A stretch of DNA of 64,000 bases from the NCBI RefSeq assembly GCF_025917685.1, contig NZ_CP089518.1, positions 745,001-809,000 on the forward strand. Reading direction: 5' to 3'. Positions 52,079 to 61,336 of this stretch are shown piece after piece; position 1 is the stretch's first letter, and each line of letters starts with the position of its first letter. Source of the stretch: Bacillus cereus (GTDB taxonomy: Bacteria; Bacillota; Bacilli; Bacillales; Bacillaceae_G). A program made the position numbers and the translations under genes. A model generated the notes under the pieces. The model was not told the DNA's origin, searched no databases, and worked only from the letters and a program-made list of their open reading frames with translations.

Positions 52079-53729
52079 ATGATTGTTTTAAATTGATTTT
52101 TCCTTGTTCACCTAAAACACCATCAGCGATATTTACAGCGTGATCACCGATACGCTCTAAGTTACTTACCATATCAACGAAGATGATACTTGCATCACCT
52201 GAACAGCTACGTTCGTTTAGACGTAATACATGACGTTTACGAAGAACACGTTCCATTTGGTCAATTTTACGTTCTTTTGCAATAACAGTCTGAGCTAGTT
52301 CAGTGTCAAAGTTTGTTAAAGCATTGATTGCATCTTGTAATGTTGAAATTGTTAACTCAAGCATTTCATTTAGTTCAGCTAGTGCTTCATCTGATAGTGA
52401 AACACGGTTTGAAATTTGGAAGTCTACAAGTTCTACAAGGTTTTCTACATGATCACCGACACGTTCAATATCCCCAACAACACCCGCTAGAACTGAATGC
52501 TTTTCAGAGTCTGTAGGTGAAAGTGGCTTTTCTGATAGTAAAACTAAATACTCGGTAATTTTCTTATCTAAATTGTTAATAGCTCCTTCTAATTGAGTGG
52601 CCATGTCAGCATGTTTTTTATCTTGTGTATTTAAAAATTGGTTTGCTTCTTTTAATCCATGTAATGAAAACTCAGCCATACGGATAATTTCTTTTTGAGC
52701 TTCTGTTAAAGCGATAGCTGGAGATTGTTCAATAAAGATTGGATTTAAGTGTTGCGGTTTGAAATCAATAGCAGAATCTTCGCCGCGAATAATTTTTGTT
52801 ACAATCCATGCTAATGCAGCGATGAATGGGAATTGAATTATAGTATTTGTTACGTTAAACGTTCCGTGTGCGAATGCAATTGTCATTTCTGGATTTAAGT
52901 TTAATGACGTTTGGAAGTATTGAATTAAATTTGTAAATGGTACTAATACAATCGTAAAGATAATCGTACCGACGATATTAAAGATAACGTGAACTAATGC
53001 TGCGCGTCTTGCGGCAATTGAAGTACCAATTGCTGCTAATACAGCTGTAATTGTCGTACCGATATTATCACCGAATAATACAGGAAGGGCAGCTTGTAAA
53101 TCGATTGCACCTTGACCGAATAGTTCTTGCAAAATACCGATTGTTGCACTTGAACTTTGTACAACTAAAGTGAAGACTGTACCAACAACAATACCTAAAA
53201 TTGGGTTGTCACTCATGCTAACCGTTAATTCTTGGAATGACTCTAAAGAGCGAAGAGGTTTCATACCTGTGCTCATTAATTCTAAACCGAAGAATAACAT
53301 ACCAAAACCGAATATTACTTGACCTAAAGAATGTACTTTTTTATTTTTAAAGAAGAATAGTAAGATCGCTCCAACTGCCATAATTGGGAGAGCGTATTCT
53401 CCAACTTTAATTCCGATAATAAATGCAGTAACTGTCGTTCCGATGTTCGCACCCATAATAACACCGATTGCTTGTCGTAATGTCATAAATCCGGCACTTA
53501 CAAGTCCGACTGTTAAAGCGGTTGTTCCTGAACTTGATTGAATTAATACTGTAACTAACATACCTGCTAGTACACCCATAAGAGGGTTTGTTGTAAAACG
53601 ATCTAGAATATCGCGAAGACGATCTCCAGCTGCTTGTTGCAGTCCATCGCCCATGTATTTAATCCCAAATAAGAAAATACCTAATCCACCAATGAACTGG
53701 AAGATCATATCTTGAACATTGTATTCCAC
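52074..53729 (-). CDS. Na/Pi cotransporter family protein with PhoU domain
   Basis: About 551 aa. Two Na/Pi symporter repeats carry QSSS signatures (VTVLIQSSSGTTA near 65 and LVVQSSSATIGIL near 190), about eight helices, then a cytoplasmic PhoU-like helical domain (about 340-540). It probably imports phosphate with sodium or acts in phosphate control. Start GTG 53729 has AAGGAG 8 nt upstream; the GTG at 53738 overlaps that site. Monocistronic. Confidence 0.92.
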   Translation of the reverse strand: MEYNVQDMIFQFIGGLGIFLFGIKYMGDGLQQAAGDRLRDILDRFTTNPLMGVLAGMLVTVLIQSSSGTTALTVGLVSAGFMTLRQAIGVIMGANIGTTVTAFIIGIKVGEYALPIMAVGAILLFFFKNKKVHSLGQVIFGFGMLFFGLELMSTGMKPLRSLESFQELTVSMSDNPILGIVVGTVFTLVVQSSSATIGILQELFGQGAIDLQAALPVLFGDNIGTTITAVLAAIGTSIAARRAALVHVIFNIVGTIIFTIVLVPFTNLIQYFQTSLNLNPEMTIAFAHGTFNVTNTIIQFPFIAALAWIVTKIIRGEDSAIDFKPQHLNPIFIEQSPAIALTEAQKEIIRMAEFSLHGLKEANQFLNTQDKKHADMATQLEGAINNLDKKITEYLVLLSEKPLSPTDSEKHSVLAGVVGDIERVGDHVENLVELVDFQISNRVSLSDEALAELNEMLELTISTLQDAINALTNFDTELAQTVIAKERKIDQMERVLRKRHVLRLNERSCSGDASIIFVDMVSNLERIGDHAVNIADGVLGEQGKINLKQSL

Positions 53730-54102
53730 GCATTCCACTCCTTAAATTTCATGTACGATGTAATTATTAACTAAACCTTGAGGCACTGTAAACGGTTTAT
53801 CAGTAAAATTTACACTAAATTTACAAAGGGGTGAAAAGTTTACAATTCTTTAAAGAAACAGCTGTATTTAATTGGTTTTTATCTTTTTTAAATGATAATC
53901 CTGTAAAGAAATCACACTTTTTAGAATAGTGTTTTTCCGTTGTGAATCAAGGGAAGTCTCTGTGAGTTCATCGTATATTTTTTGATGAAAGTTAAAAAAA
54001 TATGTAGGGAAATGCATGTAGTTTTATATCATCGAAAAATGGGGAATGTTTAACGTGTATTGATTAGTATGAGGTTATTGTGAGTTGAAAAAAGCCACTG
54101 AA
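53730..54102. other. Intergenic region between phosphate transporter and MFS gene
   Basis: 373 bp, AT-rich. It should hold the promoter of the minus-strand Na/Pi gene. A few short inverted sequences such as AGTAAAATTTACACT are visible, but no clear regulatory motif or gene. Confidence 0.5.
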
Positions 54103-54120
54103 TTATCCAGCAGCTTTTTC
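54087..54120 (-). terminator. Terminator overlapping the end of the MFS gene
   Basis: Minus strand AAAGCTGCTG / CAGTGGCTTTTTT stem; the first arm encodes the last codons of the MFS protein. Confidence 0.8.
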
Positions 54121-55305
54121 TTTAGTTTTATCTCCATGCTTTTGTTTTCTTATACTTGTAATATAAATGAACAAGAAAGCAATAAGTAATAAAGAGGAAT
54201 ATCGATATACAGTTGCATAGTTAGTAAAGTGTGCAATGAATCCAAAAATAATCGCTCCAGCACCAATTCCAAGATCAAATGCTGAGAAGAATGTTGCTGT
54301 TGCTACTCCTCGTCGGTGCGGTGCTACTCGGTCAATCATCCACGCTTGTAGTGCTGGTTGAATTGCACCGAAACCACTTCCATAACACGCTGCGGCAATA
54401 ATTAAGCTCGGAATTGTAGTTGTATACGACAGCAAGATAATACCTGTAAACGTAATAATAACTCCTGGAATGATGACGAATGTATGGCCTTTCGCATCAT
54501 ATAATTTTCCAGAAAACGGGCGGGTTACAGCGATTGCAAGCGCATTAAATAAAAAGAAGAGACTAATGTCAGCAATTCCGACTTCCGTAGCAAATAATGT
54601 GATAAAGCTTCCAATTCCCCCGTACATTAATGTAATACATAATATTAATAATGAAGGAAGTAAAGCTTTGCGCTCAATAAATCCATCGAGAAAGGTACCA
54701 GATGTTTGCTGTGGTGGTTGCGGCGATTTTTTGATTTGAAGTAGTTTCGTTAATATTAATGAAACTATTGTGCATGAAAGTGCACATAAAAAAAGAATCG
54801 TGAAGTTATATGTTTGCATAAGCCAAAGTCCGATAAGCGGACCGAGCGCCATGGCAATAGTTCCAGAAAGACCGAAATAACCCATGCCTTCACCGCGGCG
54901 AGCTTGCGGAATTAAGTCTGAAACGACAGTTCCATATGTAGTCGTTGTAATACCAAAGCCAGCTCCGTGTAAAATACGAACGGCAAGCAATAGGAAAACG
55001 GTTGAAGCGAAAAGATAACTGCCCATAGCGAGTAAACAAATCGCGGTACCGATCATTAAAATGATTTTTTTATTGAATTTTTGCAAGGCGTTTCCAGTTA
55101 GCGGTCTAACAAAAAGTGCCGCAACGGTAAACATGCCGACAACAAATCCGATATTGGAACTTGTGCCACCAATTTCTTTCACATAAACAGGTAAAGTTGG
55201 AATTAACATTTGAAACCCTAAAAACATACATAAGTTTGCTAGAATTAGTGCAACAAACTCTTTTGTCCATAACGGTTCTCGTTTTACGAGTATTGCTTCT
55301 CCCAT
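54103..55305 (-). CDS. MFS transporter (drug-efflux type)
   Basis: A 400-residue major facilitator with 12 helices. It has the motif A-like GNALQKFNKKIILMIG after helix 2 and the motif C-like LHGAGFGITTTTYGTVVSDLIP, GEGMGYFGLSG, typical of H+-antiport drug exporters in bacilli. Substrate unknown. GGGGATGA precedes the ATG. A bcr1-like repeat lies just upstream of the gene, within its 5' region. Confidence 0.9.
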   Translation of the reverse strand: MGEAILVKREPLWTKEFVALILANLCMFLGFQMLIPTLPVYVKEIGGTSSNIGFVVGMFTVAALFVRPLTGNALQKFNKKIILMIGTAICLLAMGSYLFASTVFLLLAVRILHGAGFGITTTTYGTVVSDLIPQARRGEGMGYFGLSGTIAMALGPLIGLWLMQTYNFTILFLCALSCTIVSLILTKLLQIKKSPQPPQQTSGTFLDGFIERKALLPSLLILCITLMYGGIGSFITLFATEVGIADISLFFLFNALAIAVTRPFSGKLYDAKGHTFVIIPGVIITFTGIILLSYTTTIPSLIIAAACYGSGFGAIQPALQAWMIDRVAPHRRGVATATFFSAFDLGIGAGAIIFGFIAHFTNYATVYRYSSLLLIAFLFIYITSIRKQKHGDKTKEKAAG

Positions 55306-55326
55306 ATATTCATCCCCTATATAAAA

Positions 55327-55485
55327 TTTTTCCCGCTATTTGCGGGCAGTAAAACTCCCACCTCAAAATCCGGCTGGAGCAAAGAAGTTAGGTGGGAGTC
55401 GGGCTGCCCGTAAACGCCCGATTGGTGAAGGCTAATAATCAGTGGGGGATGAACAAAACCCCCACTGATTAAAGTTTCACTTTAT
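55327..55485 (+). repeat. bcr1-like repeat, copy B (full length)
   Basis: About 159 bp, the second complete copy. It starts CCCGCTATTTGCGGGCAG, holds a long stem (CTCCCACCT / AGGTGGGAG) and a 3' hairpin AATCAGTGGGGG ... CCCCCACTGATT, and ends in TTTAT. On the left the flank is TTTTT rather than TTTAT, a decayed target duplication. It shares GGCTGGAGCAAAGAAGTTAG and CCCGTAAACGCCCGATTGGT with copy A. Confidence 0.85.
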
Positions 55486-55778
55486 CTCTGTTCTTTCGAG
55501 TATATGTATTGGTCAACATAACAGTCAAGGAAGGTGTCTTGAAAGCGGATAACAATTTTTAAGATGAAAAACTGACAAATTTGTGTAAAAGCTACACAAC
55601 TATGAAAAAAAGATGTAAAGTATAGATGTATAGACTAGTAGTTGTTATGAATGATAGAAATTGTTTTTTCTTTAAAGAAAGCGGATTCAAATGGTAGTGG
55701 ACGAGAAGGGGATACATACTTTTTCACTGCATATATTTGAAAAGGTTTACAATATGATGAAGAAAGAGGCGTGTACAT

Positions 55779-56867
55779 ATGAGACGATTAGGTATTTCTA
55801 TTTATCCAGAACATTCGACAGTGGAGAAAGATAAGGAGTATGTAACGTTAGCAAGTAAATACGGATTTACACGTGTATTCACATGTTTATTATCTGTAGA
55901 TGGCGAAAAAGAGAAAATCATAGAAGAGTTTAAGGAAACGATCTCTCATGCAAATGCATTAGGGTTCCAAGTATTAGTTGATATTAGTCCAGCTGTGTTT
56001 GAACAACTAGGTATTTCGTATAATGATTTATCGTTCTTCCATGAACTAGGTGCTTATGGTATTCGTTTAGATGTTGGGTTCTCAGGTTTAGAAGAATCAA
56101 TTATGACGTACAATCCATATGGCTTAAAAATTGAGATTAATATGAGTAACGGTACGAAGTATGTAGATAACATTATGAGTCATAGACCAAATCGTGAAAA
56201 TTTAATTGGCTGTCATAATTTTTATCCACACCGTTATTCAGGATTATCATATGATCATTTCATTAAATGCTCGAAACAATTTAAAGATTACGGTATGAGA
56301 ACCGCTGCTTTTATTTCATCATTCGATGCAACATATGGGCCTTGGCCAGTAACGGAAGGCTTATGTACGTTAGAGCAGCACCGTGAATTACCGATGACAA
56401 CACAAGCGAAGCATCTATTTGCGACAGAATTAATTGATGATGTTATTATTGCGAACGCTTATGCTTCGGAAGAAGAATTACAAGCACTAGGTGCATTAAA
56501 TAAAGAGAAACAAACATTTGATATAGGACTATATGATACAACAACAGAATTAGAAAGAATTATTGTGTTAGACGAACCACATTTTTATCGCGGAGATGTA
56601 TCTGAATATATGATTCGCTCTACACAAAGTCGTGTGAAATATAAAAAAGAAGAGTTCAAACCGCATAATACGCGCGAAATTAAGCGCGGTGATCTTTTAA
56701 TTGATAATGAACAGTATGGTCAATATAAAGGTGAATTACAAATTGCTTTAAAAGATATGGTGAATACAGGAAAAACAAATGTAGTTGGCCGAATTGTAGA
56801 GGAAGAAATTTTCTTATTAGATTATTTACAAGCTTGGGATAAATTTGGATTTACACTAAAGAAATAA
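55779..56867 (+). CDS. MupG/DUF871-family 6-phospho-muramidase-like protein, paralogue 1
   Basis: A 362-residue DUF871-family protein: N-terminal TIM-barrel beginning LGISIYPEHSTVEKDKEYV, with IGCHNFYPH and EGLCTLEQHR, and a C-terminal beta-rich domain ending YKGELQIALKDM. S. aureus MupG of this family splits MurNAc-6-phosphate-GlcNAc. The related gene at 61326 sits in the PTS operon. AAAGAGGCG precedes the ATG. Specificity cannot be read. Confidence 0.88.
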   Translation: MRRLGISIYPEHSTVEKDKEYVTLASKYGFTRVFTCLLSVDGEKEKIIEEFKETISHANALGFQVLVDISPAVFEQLGISYNDLSFFHELGAYGIRLDVGFSGLEESIMTYNPYGLKIEINMSNGTKYVDNIMSHRPNRENLIGCHNFYPHRYSGLSYDHFIKCSKQFKDYGMRTAAFISSFDATYGPWPVTEGLCTLEQHRELPMTTQAKHLFATELIDDVIIANAYASEEELQALGALNKEKQTFDIGLYDTTTELERIIVLDEPHFYRGDVSEYMIRSTQSRVKYKKEEFKPHNTREIKRGDLLIDNEQYGQYKGELQIALKDMVNTGKTNVVGRIVEEEIFLLDYLQAWDKFGFTLKK

Positions 56868-56876
56868 TGAGAGCGG

Positions 56877-56952
56877 GATAAAGTGAAGCTTTAATCAGTG
56901 GGAATGTAGATCATCCTCACTGATTATTAGCCTTCATTAATCGGGGATAAAA
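56877..56952 (-). repeat. Truncated bcr1-like repeat
   Basis: Minus-strand orientation relative to copies A and B. It keeps ATAAAGTGAAGCTTTAATCAGTGGG, the second hairpin arm CCTCACTGATTATTAGCC and the CCGATTAATG-like part, but not the long stem. A relic of about 76 bp behind the first mupG-like gene. Confidence 0.65.
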
Positions 56953-56994
56953 GGGAAAAAACTACTGATTTCAGTGGCTTTTTCCCTTTTATAT
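56949..56994 (+). terminator. Terminator between mupG-like gene and PRD regulator
   Basis: AAAAGGGAAAAA / TTTTTCCCTTTT outer stem with an inner ACTACTGA / TCAGTGG arm. Confidence 0.8.
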
Positions 56995-57014
56995 AAAGAG
57001 CGAGAGGAAGAGCT

Positions 57015-58955
57015 ATGACAAAAGTGCATCAGCGATTAATTTCTATTTTAGAGGAGTTTTTAGAAGAGAAATCGATGTTAAATCGAGCTTTTTTAGCGAG
57101 CCGTTTACATGTATCAACGAAGACGATTCAAAAGGATATAAAATTATTAAATGATATATTAGAAGAAAACGGAGCGAAAATCGAATCGCAAAGAGGGACT
57201 GGGTACGAACTAGAAATTATACAAGCGAAGAAATTTGAAGAGTTTTGCGTGAGTCTATTTCAAAAACAGGTGGAAAAGATCCCAACTTCTTATGAAGAAA
57301 GAGTAGCGTATATTTTACAACGTATTTTAACGACAGATGAGTATGTGAAGCTTTCGCAATTAGCGGAAGAGATCTATGTGAGTAAATCAACTGTAAATTT
57401 AATTATGAAAGATGTTACGGATATTTGTAGTCGTTATGAGTTACAAATTGAAAAAAGACCATATTATGGTATACGTATTGTGGGAGAGGAATTTAATATT
57501 CGTTCTTGTTTATCACAATATGGTTTACCACGTTATGACCATACCCCGTTTCATGAGCAATTTGAGCAGACTGACACATATTTATCGTTACCTCATATTT
57601 CTCTCATCCGCTTAGTTATACTAAAATACATCGAGGGAGGAACGATATATTTATCAGATATAGAGATTGATAATTTATCAATTCATATTGCAATTGCGTT
57701 AAAGAGATGTAGGGATAGTCATTACATTCAAGCACTGCATGTGGAGGAATCTGAACTTATAATAAAGAAAGAATATAAAATTGCGAAACAGATTTTAGGG
57801 GATTTAGAGGAAGAGCTGGAATTTCAATTTCCAGAAGAAGAAGTTTTATATGTGACGATGCATTTATTAAGTACTGCTGTTACAGCGAAAGATCGCTATG
57901 AAAATGTAGAAGAGCTATTAGGAAAAGAGATATATGCATTCATGCAACATATTCTTTTTAAAGTAGCGGAAGAACGGAATCTTATTTTTTATTATGATGA
58001 AGAATTATTATTTGGATTTGGTGTTCATTTAAAAACGTTATTAAACCGTTTGAAATATAAATTAAATACGAGAAATCCTCTTTTGGCAGAAGTGAAAAAG
58101 AATTATCCATATGCATTTGAAATTGCAGTTCTCGTTGGAGATATAATTGGTGAATATACAGGTGACTCGATTCCAGAAAGTGAAATTGGTTATATTGCTA
58201 TTCACTTCGGTGGAGCGATGAGCCGTTTGCAAGAAAAGAATCAAAAGAAAAGATGCTTATTAGTTTGTGCGACTGGCCAAGGGAGTGCACAGCTATTAAA
58301 ATATAAAATTCTATCACAGTTCCGAGATAAATTAGAGATTGTAGGGATTACAGGCTATTATCAATTGAAGGTAGAAGAACTTTACAAAGATAAAATAGAT
58401 TGTATTATTAGTACGATTCATATACCGAGTGGTTTGCCTGTGCCAGTTATAAAAGTGAATTCAATATTTGATGATAAAGAGATTAAATCGATTGGTCAGC
58501 AGTTATTTACGCATGTGAATACTAGTGTGCAGCAATATATTAAGGAAGATTTAATTTTCTTAAATCGTAGTGCCTCTACAAAAGAAGAGGTTATTCAGTT
58601 TTTATGTGAGAAAGCTGTTTTGAAAGGTTATGTACCTGCAAACTTTTATGATTCTGTTATGGAAAGAGAGAATACATCTCCGACAGCGGTTGGAAATTTA
58701 GTTGCGATTCCGCATCCGATGCAGTTATTAAGTGAAAAAACATTTTTGATGTTTTGTACACTTAATAAAGCAGTTGACTGGGGAGATAAGAAAGTACAAG
58801 TTATTATTTTATTTAGTGTAAAGCGTAATAATAATGAAGATTTACAAAAGCTTTATGATTTTTTATACGATATTATGTCTAGTCAAAATACGATAGAGAA
58901 ATTAACTCAGGCTGAAATAATTGCAGAATTCCAAGAGATATTATTATCTTTATAA
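57015..58955 (+). CDS. PRD-containing transcriptional regulator (LicR/BglG-type activator)
   Basis: A 646-residue multidomain regulator. It has an N-terminal HTH (ASRLHVSTKTIQKDIKLL, about 24-42), a second HTH, and two PRD domains (about 175-285 and 290-395) with conserved His in NLSIHIAIALKR, FGVHLKTLL and IAIHFGG. An EIIB-like domain has Cys418 in VCATGQGSA, and an EIIA(fru)-like domain has His567 in IPHPMQ. Phosphorylation by PTS proteins should set its activity on the adjacent PTS operon. GAGAGGAAGAG precedes the ATG. Confidence 0.93.
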   Translation: MTKVHQRLISILEEFLEEKSMLNRAFLASRLHVSTKTIQKDIKLLNDILEENGAKIESQRGTGYELEIIQAKKFEEFCVSLFQKQVEKIPTSYEERVAYILQRILTTDEYVKLSQLAEEIYVSKSTVNLIMKDVTDICSRYELQIEKRPYYGIRIVGEEFNIRSCLSQYGLPRYDHTPFHEQFEQTDTYLSLPHISLIRLVILKYIEGGTIYLSDIEIDNLSIHIAIALKRCRDSHYIQALHVEESELIIKKEYKIAKQILGDLEEELEFQFPEEEVLYVTMHLLSTAVTAKDRYENVEELLGKEIYAFMQHILFKVAEERNLIFYYDEELLFGFGVHLKTLLNRLKYKLNTRNPLLAEVKKNYPYAFEIAVLVGDIIGEYTGDSIPESEIGYIAIHFGGAMSRLQEKNQKKRCLLVCATGQGSAQLLKYKILSQFRDKLEIVGITGYYQLKVEELYKDKIDCIISTIHIPSGLPVPVIKVNSIFDDKEIKSIGQQLFTHVNTSVQQYIKEDLIFLNRSASTKEEVIQFLCEKAVLKGYVPANFYDSVMERENTSPTAVGNLVAIPHPMQLLSEKTFLMFCTLNKAVDWGDKKVQVIILFSVKRNNNEDLQKLYDFLYDIMSSQNTIEKLTQAEIIAEFQEILLSL

Positions 58956-58965
58956 GAAAAGTATA

Positions 58966-59000
58966 TAAAAACTTCCGTTACACAACGGAAGTTTTTTATG
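58966..59000 (+). terminator. Terminator after the PRD regulator
   Basis: AAAACTTCCGTT / AACGGAAGTTTTTT stem with short loop. Confidence 0.88.
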
Positions 59001-59005
59001 TTTAA

Positions 59006-59034
59006 TTGTATGCGTTTTCATAATAAGATAAAAA
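59006..59034 (+). promoter_or_regulatory. cre site and promoter of the PTS operon
   Basis: TGTATGCGTTTTCA at 59007-59020 matches 13 of 14 cre positions. TTGTAT (59006-59011), 17-bp spacer and TAAAAA (59029-59034) form a plausible promoter, so CcpA would block -35. The -10 match is weak. Confidence 0.5.
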
Positions 59035-59066
59035 TATAGAAAAAACATAGCTTGGGGGAATTTTAA

Positions 59067-59387
59067 ATGACTGATATGCAAACTCCATTTGCGTTAATTT
59101 TACATGGTGGCAACGCGAGAAGCGCGGCACTTGAAGCAATCGCTTTTGCAAGACAAGGAGATTTTGAGAATGCGAATGAAAAGATGGAACTTGCTAGTGA
59201 GGAAATATCATCAGCTCATCGTATTCAAACGGATTTAATTCAAGAAGAAGCAAGAGGCAATCATGCAGAAATAAGTTTATTATTAGTGCATGCACAAGAT
59301 CATTTAATGAATGCAATTACAGTAAAAGAACTTGCTGAGGAATTTATTACTCTTCATAAACGAGTGGAAGAGAAAGTGACAGTATAA
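59067..59387 (+). CDS. PTS lactose/cellobiose-family EIIA
   Basis: A 106-residue helical EIIA protein. The HAQDH motif at residues 75-79 holds the phosphorylated histidine of the Lac family. GGGGGA precedes the ATG. First gene of the PTS operon (EIIA, EIIB, EIIC, small membrane protein, MupG-like). Confidence 0.93.
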   Translation: MTDMQTPFALILHGGNARSAALEAIAFARQGDFENANEKMELASEEISSAHRIQTDLIQEEARGNHAEISLLLVHAQDHLMNAITVKELAEEFITLHKRVEEKVTV

Positions 59388-59388
59388 T

Positions 59389-59694
59389 ATGTACATTTTA
59401 TTATGTTGTGCAGCAGGTATGTCAACGAGTATGGTTGTAAGGAAAATGCAAGAAGAGGCAAAGAAACAAGGGAAGGATTATAAAATTAAAGCAGTTGATT
59501 CGGAACTTGTGAAATTGGAAATTAAAAATGCTGATGTTGTTTTAATTGGGCCACAGGTGAAGTATTTGTTTCCAGCAGTAGAGTTTCTTGCGAAGTCATA
59601 CAATATACCAGTTGCAATTATAGAACAACGAGATTATGGCATGTGTGATGGTTTGAAAGTACTTAAGCAAGCAGAACAATTAGTTTTAGCGTAA
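59389..59694 (+). CDS. PTS lactose/cellobiose-family EIIB
   Basis: A 101-residue EIIB with phosphorylated Cys7 in CCAAGMSTSMV. It starts one base after the stop of the EIIA gene. It transfers phosphate from EIIA to the sugar in EIIC. Confidence 0.93.
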   Translation: MYILLCCAAGMSTSMVVRKMQEEAKKQGKDYKIKAVDSELVKLEIKNADVVLIGPQVKYLFPAVEFLAKSYNIPVAIIEQRDYGMCDGLKVLKQAEQLVLA

Positions 59695-59771
59695 TTATAT
59701 TTTTTTAAATATAAACATTATAATGTTATAACTTTTTAATTTCGCCACATTGAACATAGGGAGGGTTATCG

Positions 59772-61082
59772 ATGAATGGTTTTATGAGTTTTATGGAACA
59801 GAAGATTATGCCGACAACGCAAAAGATTGCGGGGCAACGACATTTATTAGCAATTCGAAACGGAGTTATTTCTACGTTACCGTTAACGATTGTCGGATCA
59901 TTTTTCGTTATCTTTTTAAATTTACCAATTGATGCATATATGGAATGGATTGCACCGTTTCGTCATATTTTAGATATTCCATTCCGATTTACAGTAGGCT
60001 TAATGGCGTTATACGCAGCGTTTGGGGTAGGGGCTTCACTCGCGAACTTTTATCAGCTCAATCAATTAAGTGCAGGATTATTATCTGTACTCGCCTTTTT
60101 ACTAGCATCAGTTGAACCAATTCAAATAACAAAAGCTGTACCAGGTGTTATTGATGCAGGTAGATATATTTCAGTAGGAACATTAAGTGCAACTTCTTTA
60201 TTCGGAGCAATTGTTACAGCATTAATTGCAGTGGAAATTTATCACTTTATGATTAAGCACAATATCTCGATTAAATTACCAGATAGTGTACCACCAGCAG
60301 TTGCAAACTCGTTTGCAGCATTAATTCCAACTCTAGTAGTTATTCTTTTATTCTGGGGTATTCGTTACGGTTTGAAATTTGATGTAAACACAACAATCAC
60401 ATATTTAATCGCACCATTAAAATCAGTATTAGTAGGAAATAATTTATTCGGCGGTTTATTAACAGTATTCTTAATCGTGTTCTTCTGGTCGTTCGGTATA
60501 CATGGCCCAGCGATTTTAGGACCAATCATTCGTCCGATGTGGGATTCAGCAATTCTTGAAAATATGGAAGTATTCACGGCTACAGGAAATGCACATCAGT
60601 TACCAAACTTATTTACAGAGCAATTTATTCAATGGTTCGTATGGATCGGTGGATCAGGCTCAACGTTAGCTTTAGTAATTATGTTTATGTTCTCTAAATC
60701 TAAGTTCTTAAAAGAGTTAGGTAGATTATCATTCGTACCAGGATTATTCAATATTAACGAACCAATTATTTTCGGGGCACCAATTGTAATGAACCCGATC
60801 TTAATTATTCCATTCGTTATTACACCGTTAGTTACAACGACGGTATCATACTTCGCAGTTGTTTCAGGTATGATTCCGATGATGATGGCGAAGCTGCCGT
60901 TTACAATGTTAGCACCAATTGCAGCTATTATTAGTACGGACTGGACAATTATGGCTGGTGTACTTGTACTTGTTAACTTTGTTATCTCATTCGTTATTTA
61001 CTATCCATTCTTCAAAATGTATGAGAAGCAACAATTAGCAGGAGAGGAGAAAACAGAATGCTCGGAGCAATTATCATCTTAA
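59772..61082 (+). CDS. PTS lactose/cellobiose-family EIIC permease
   Basis: A 436-residue transmembrane transporter with about ten helices. It has the family motifs WSFGIHGPAILGPI (about residue 238) and FNINEPIIFGAPIVMNP, the sugar-binding region. The substrate is likely a disaccharide with glucosamine, glucose or muramic units. GGGAGGG precedes the ATG. Confidence 0.94.
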   Translation: MNGFMSFMEQKIMPTTQKIAGQRHLLAIRNGVISTLPLTIVGSFFVIFLNLPIDAYMEWIAPFRHILDIPFRFTVGLMALYAAFGVGASLANFYQLNQLSAGLLSVLAFLLASVEPIQITKAVPGVIDAGRYISVGTLSATSLFGAIVTALIAVEIYHFMIKHNISIKLPDSVPPAVANSFAALIPTLVVILLFWGIRYGLKFDVNTTITYLIAPLKSVLVGNNLFGGLLTVFLIVFFWSFGIHGPAILGPIIRPMWDSAILENMEVFTATGNAHQLPNLFTEQFIQWFVWIGGSGSTLALVIMFMFSKSKFLKELGRLSFVPGLFNINEPIIFGAPIVMNPILIIPFVITPLVTTTVSYFAVVSGMIPMMMAKLPFTMLAPIAAIISTDWTIMAGVLVLVNFVISFVIYYPFFKMYEKQQLAGEEKTECSEQLSS

Positions 61083-61336
61083 TTACATTCGTGGTCGGAC
61101 AATGCATTGCACATTATTCAAAATGGGTACAAAGTAAATCGCTATTAGTTTTACTACTTGTGTCGATATTATTTATCGGATGTTCAATGGGAGCTTATGT
61201 GGCATTTAGTTTAGAATCACCGTACTTTATCATCGTACCAACGATTTTATGTGCGACATGTTTATCTGCAAAATATAGATTTACAAGCATGGCATTAATA
61301 CAACGTGTGAAGGAGATGCAAAAGCATGGAGCGTAA
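61058..61336 (+). CDS. Small membrane protein coupled to PTS genes, 92 aa
   Basis: Begins MLGAIIILITFVVGQCIAH, three predicted helices (about 2-20, 27-46, 50-70) with a basic C-terminus (QRVKEMQKHGA). It overlaps the end of EIIC by 25 nt and the start of the MupG-like gene by 11 nt. Such tight coupling suggests a role with the permease or hydrolase. Family unknown. Confidence 0.82.
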   Translation: MLGAIIILITFVVGQCIAHYSKWVQSKSLLVLLLVSILFIGCSMGAYVAFSLESPYFIIVPTILCATCLSAKYRFTSMALIQRVKEMQKHGA

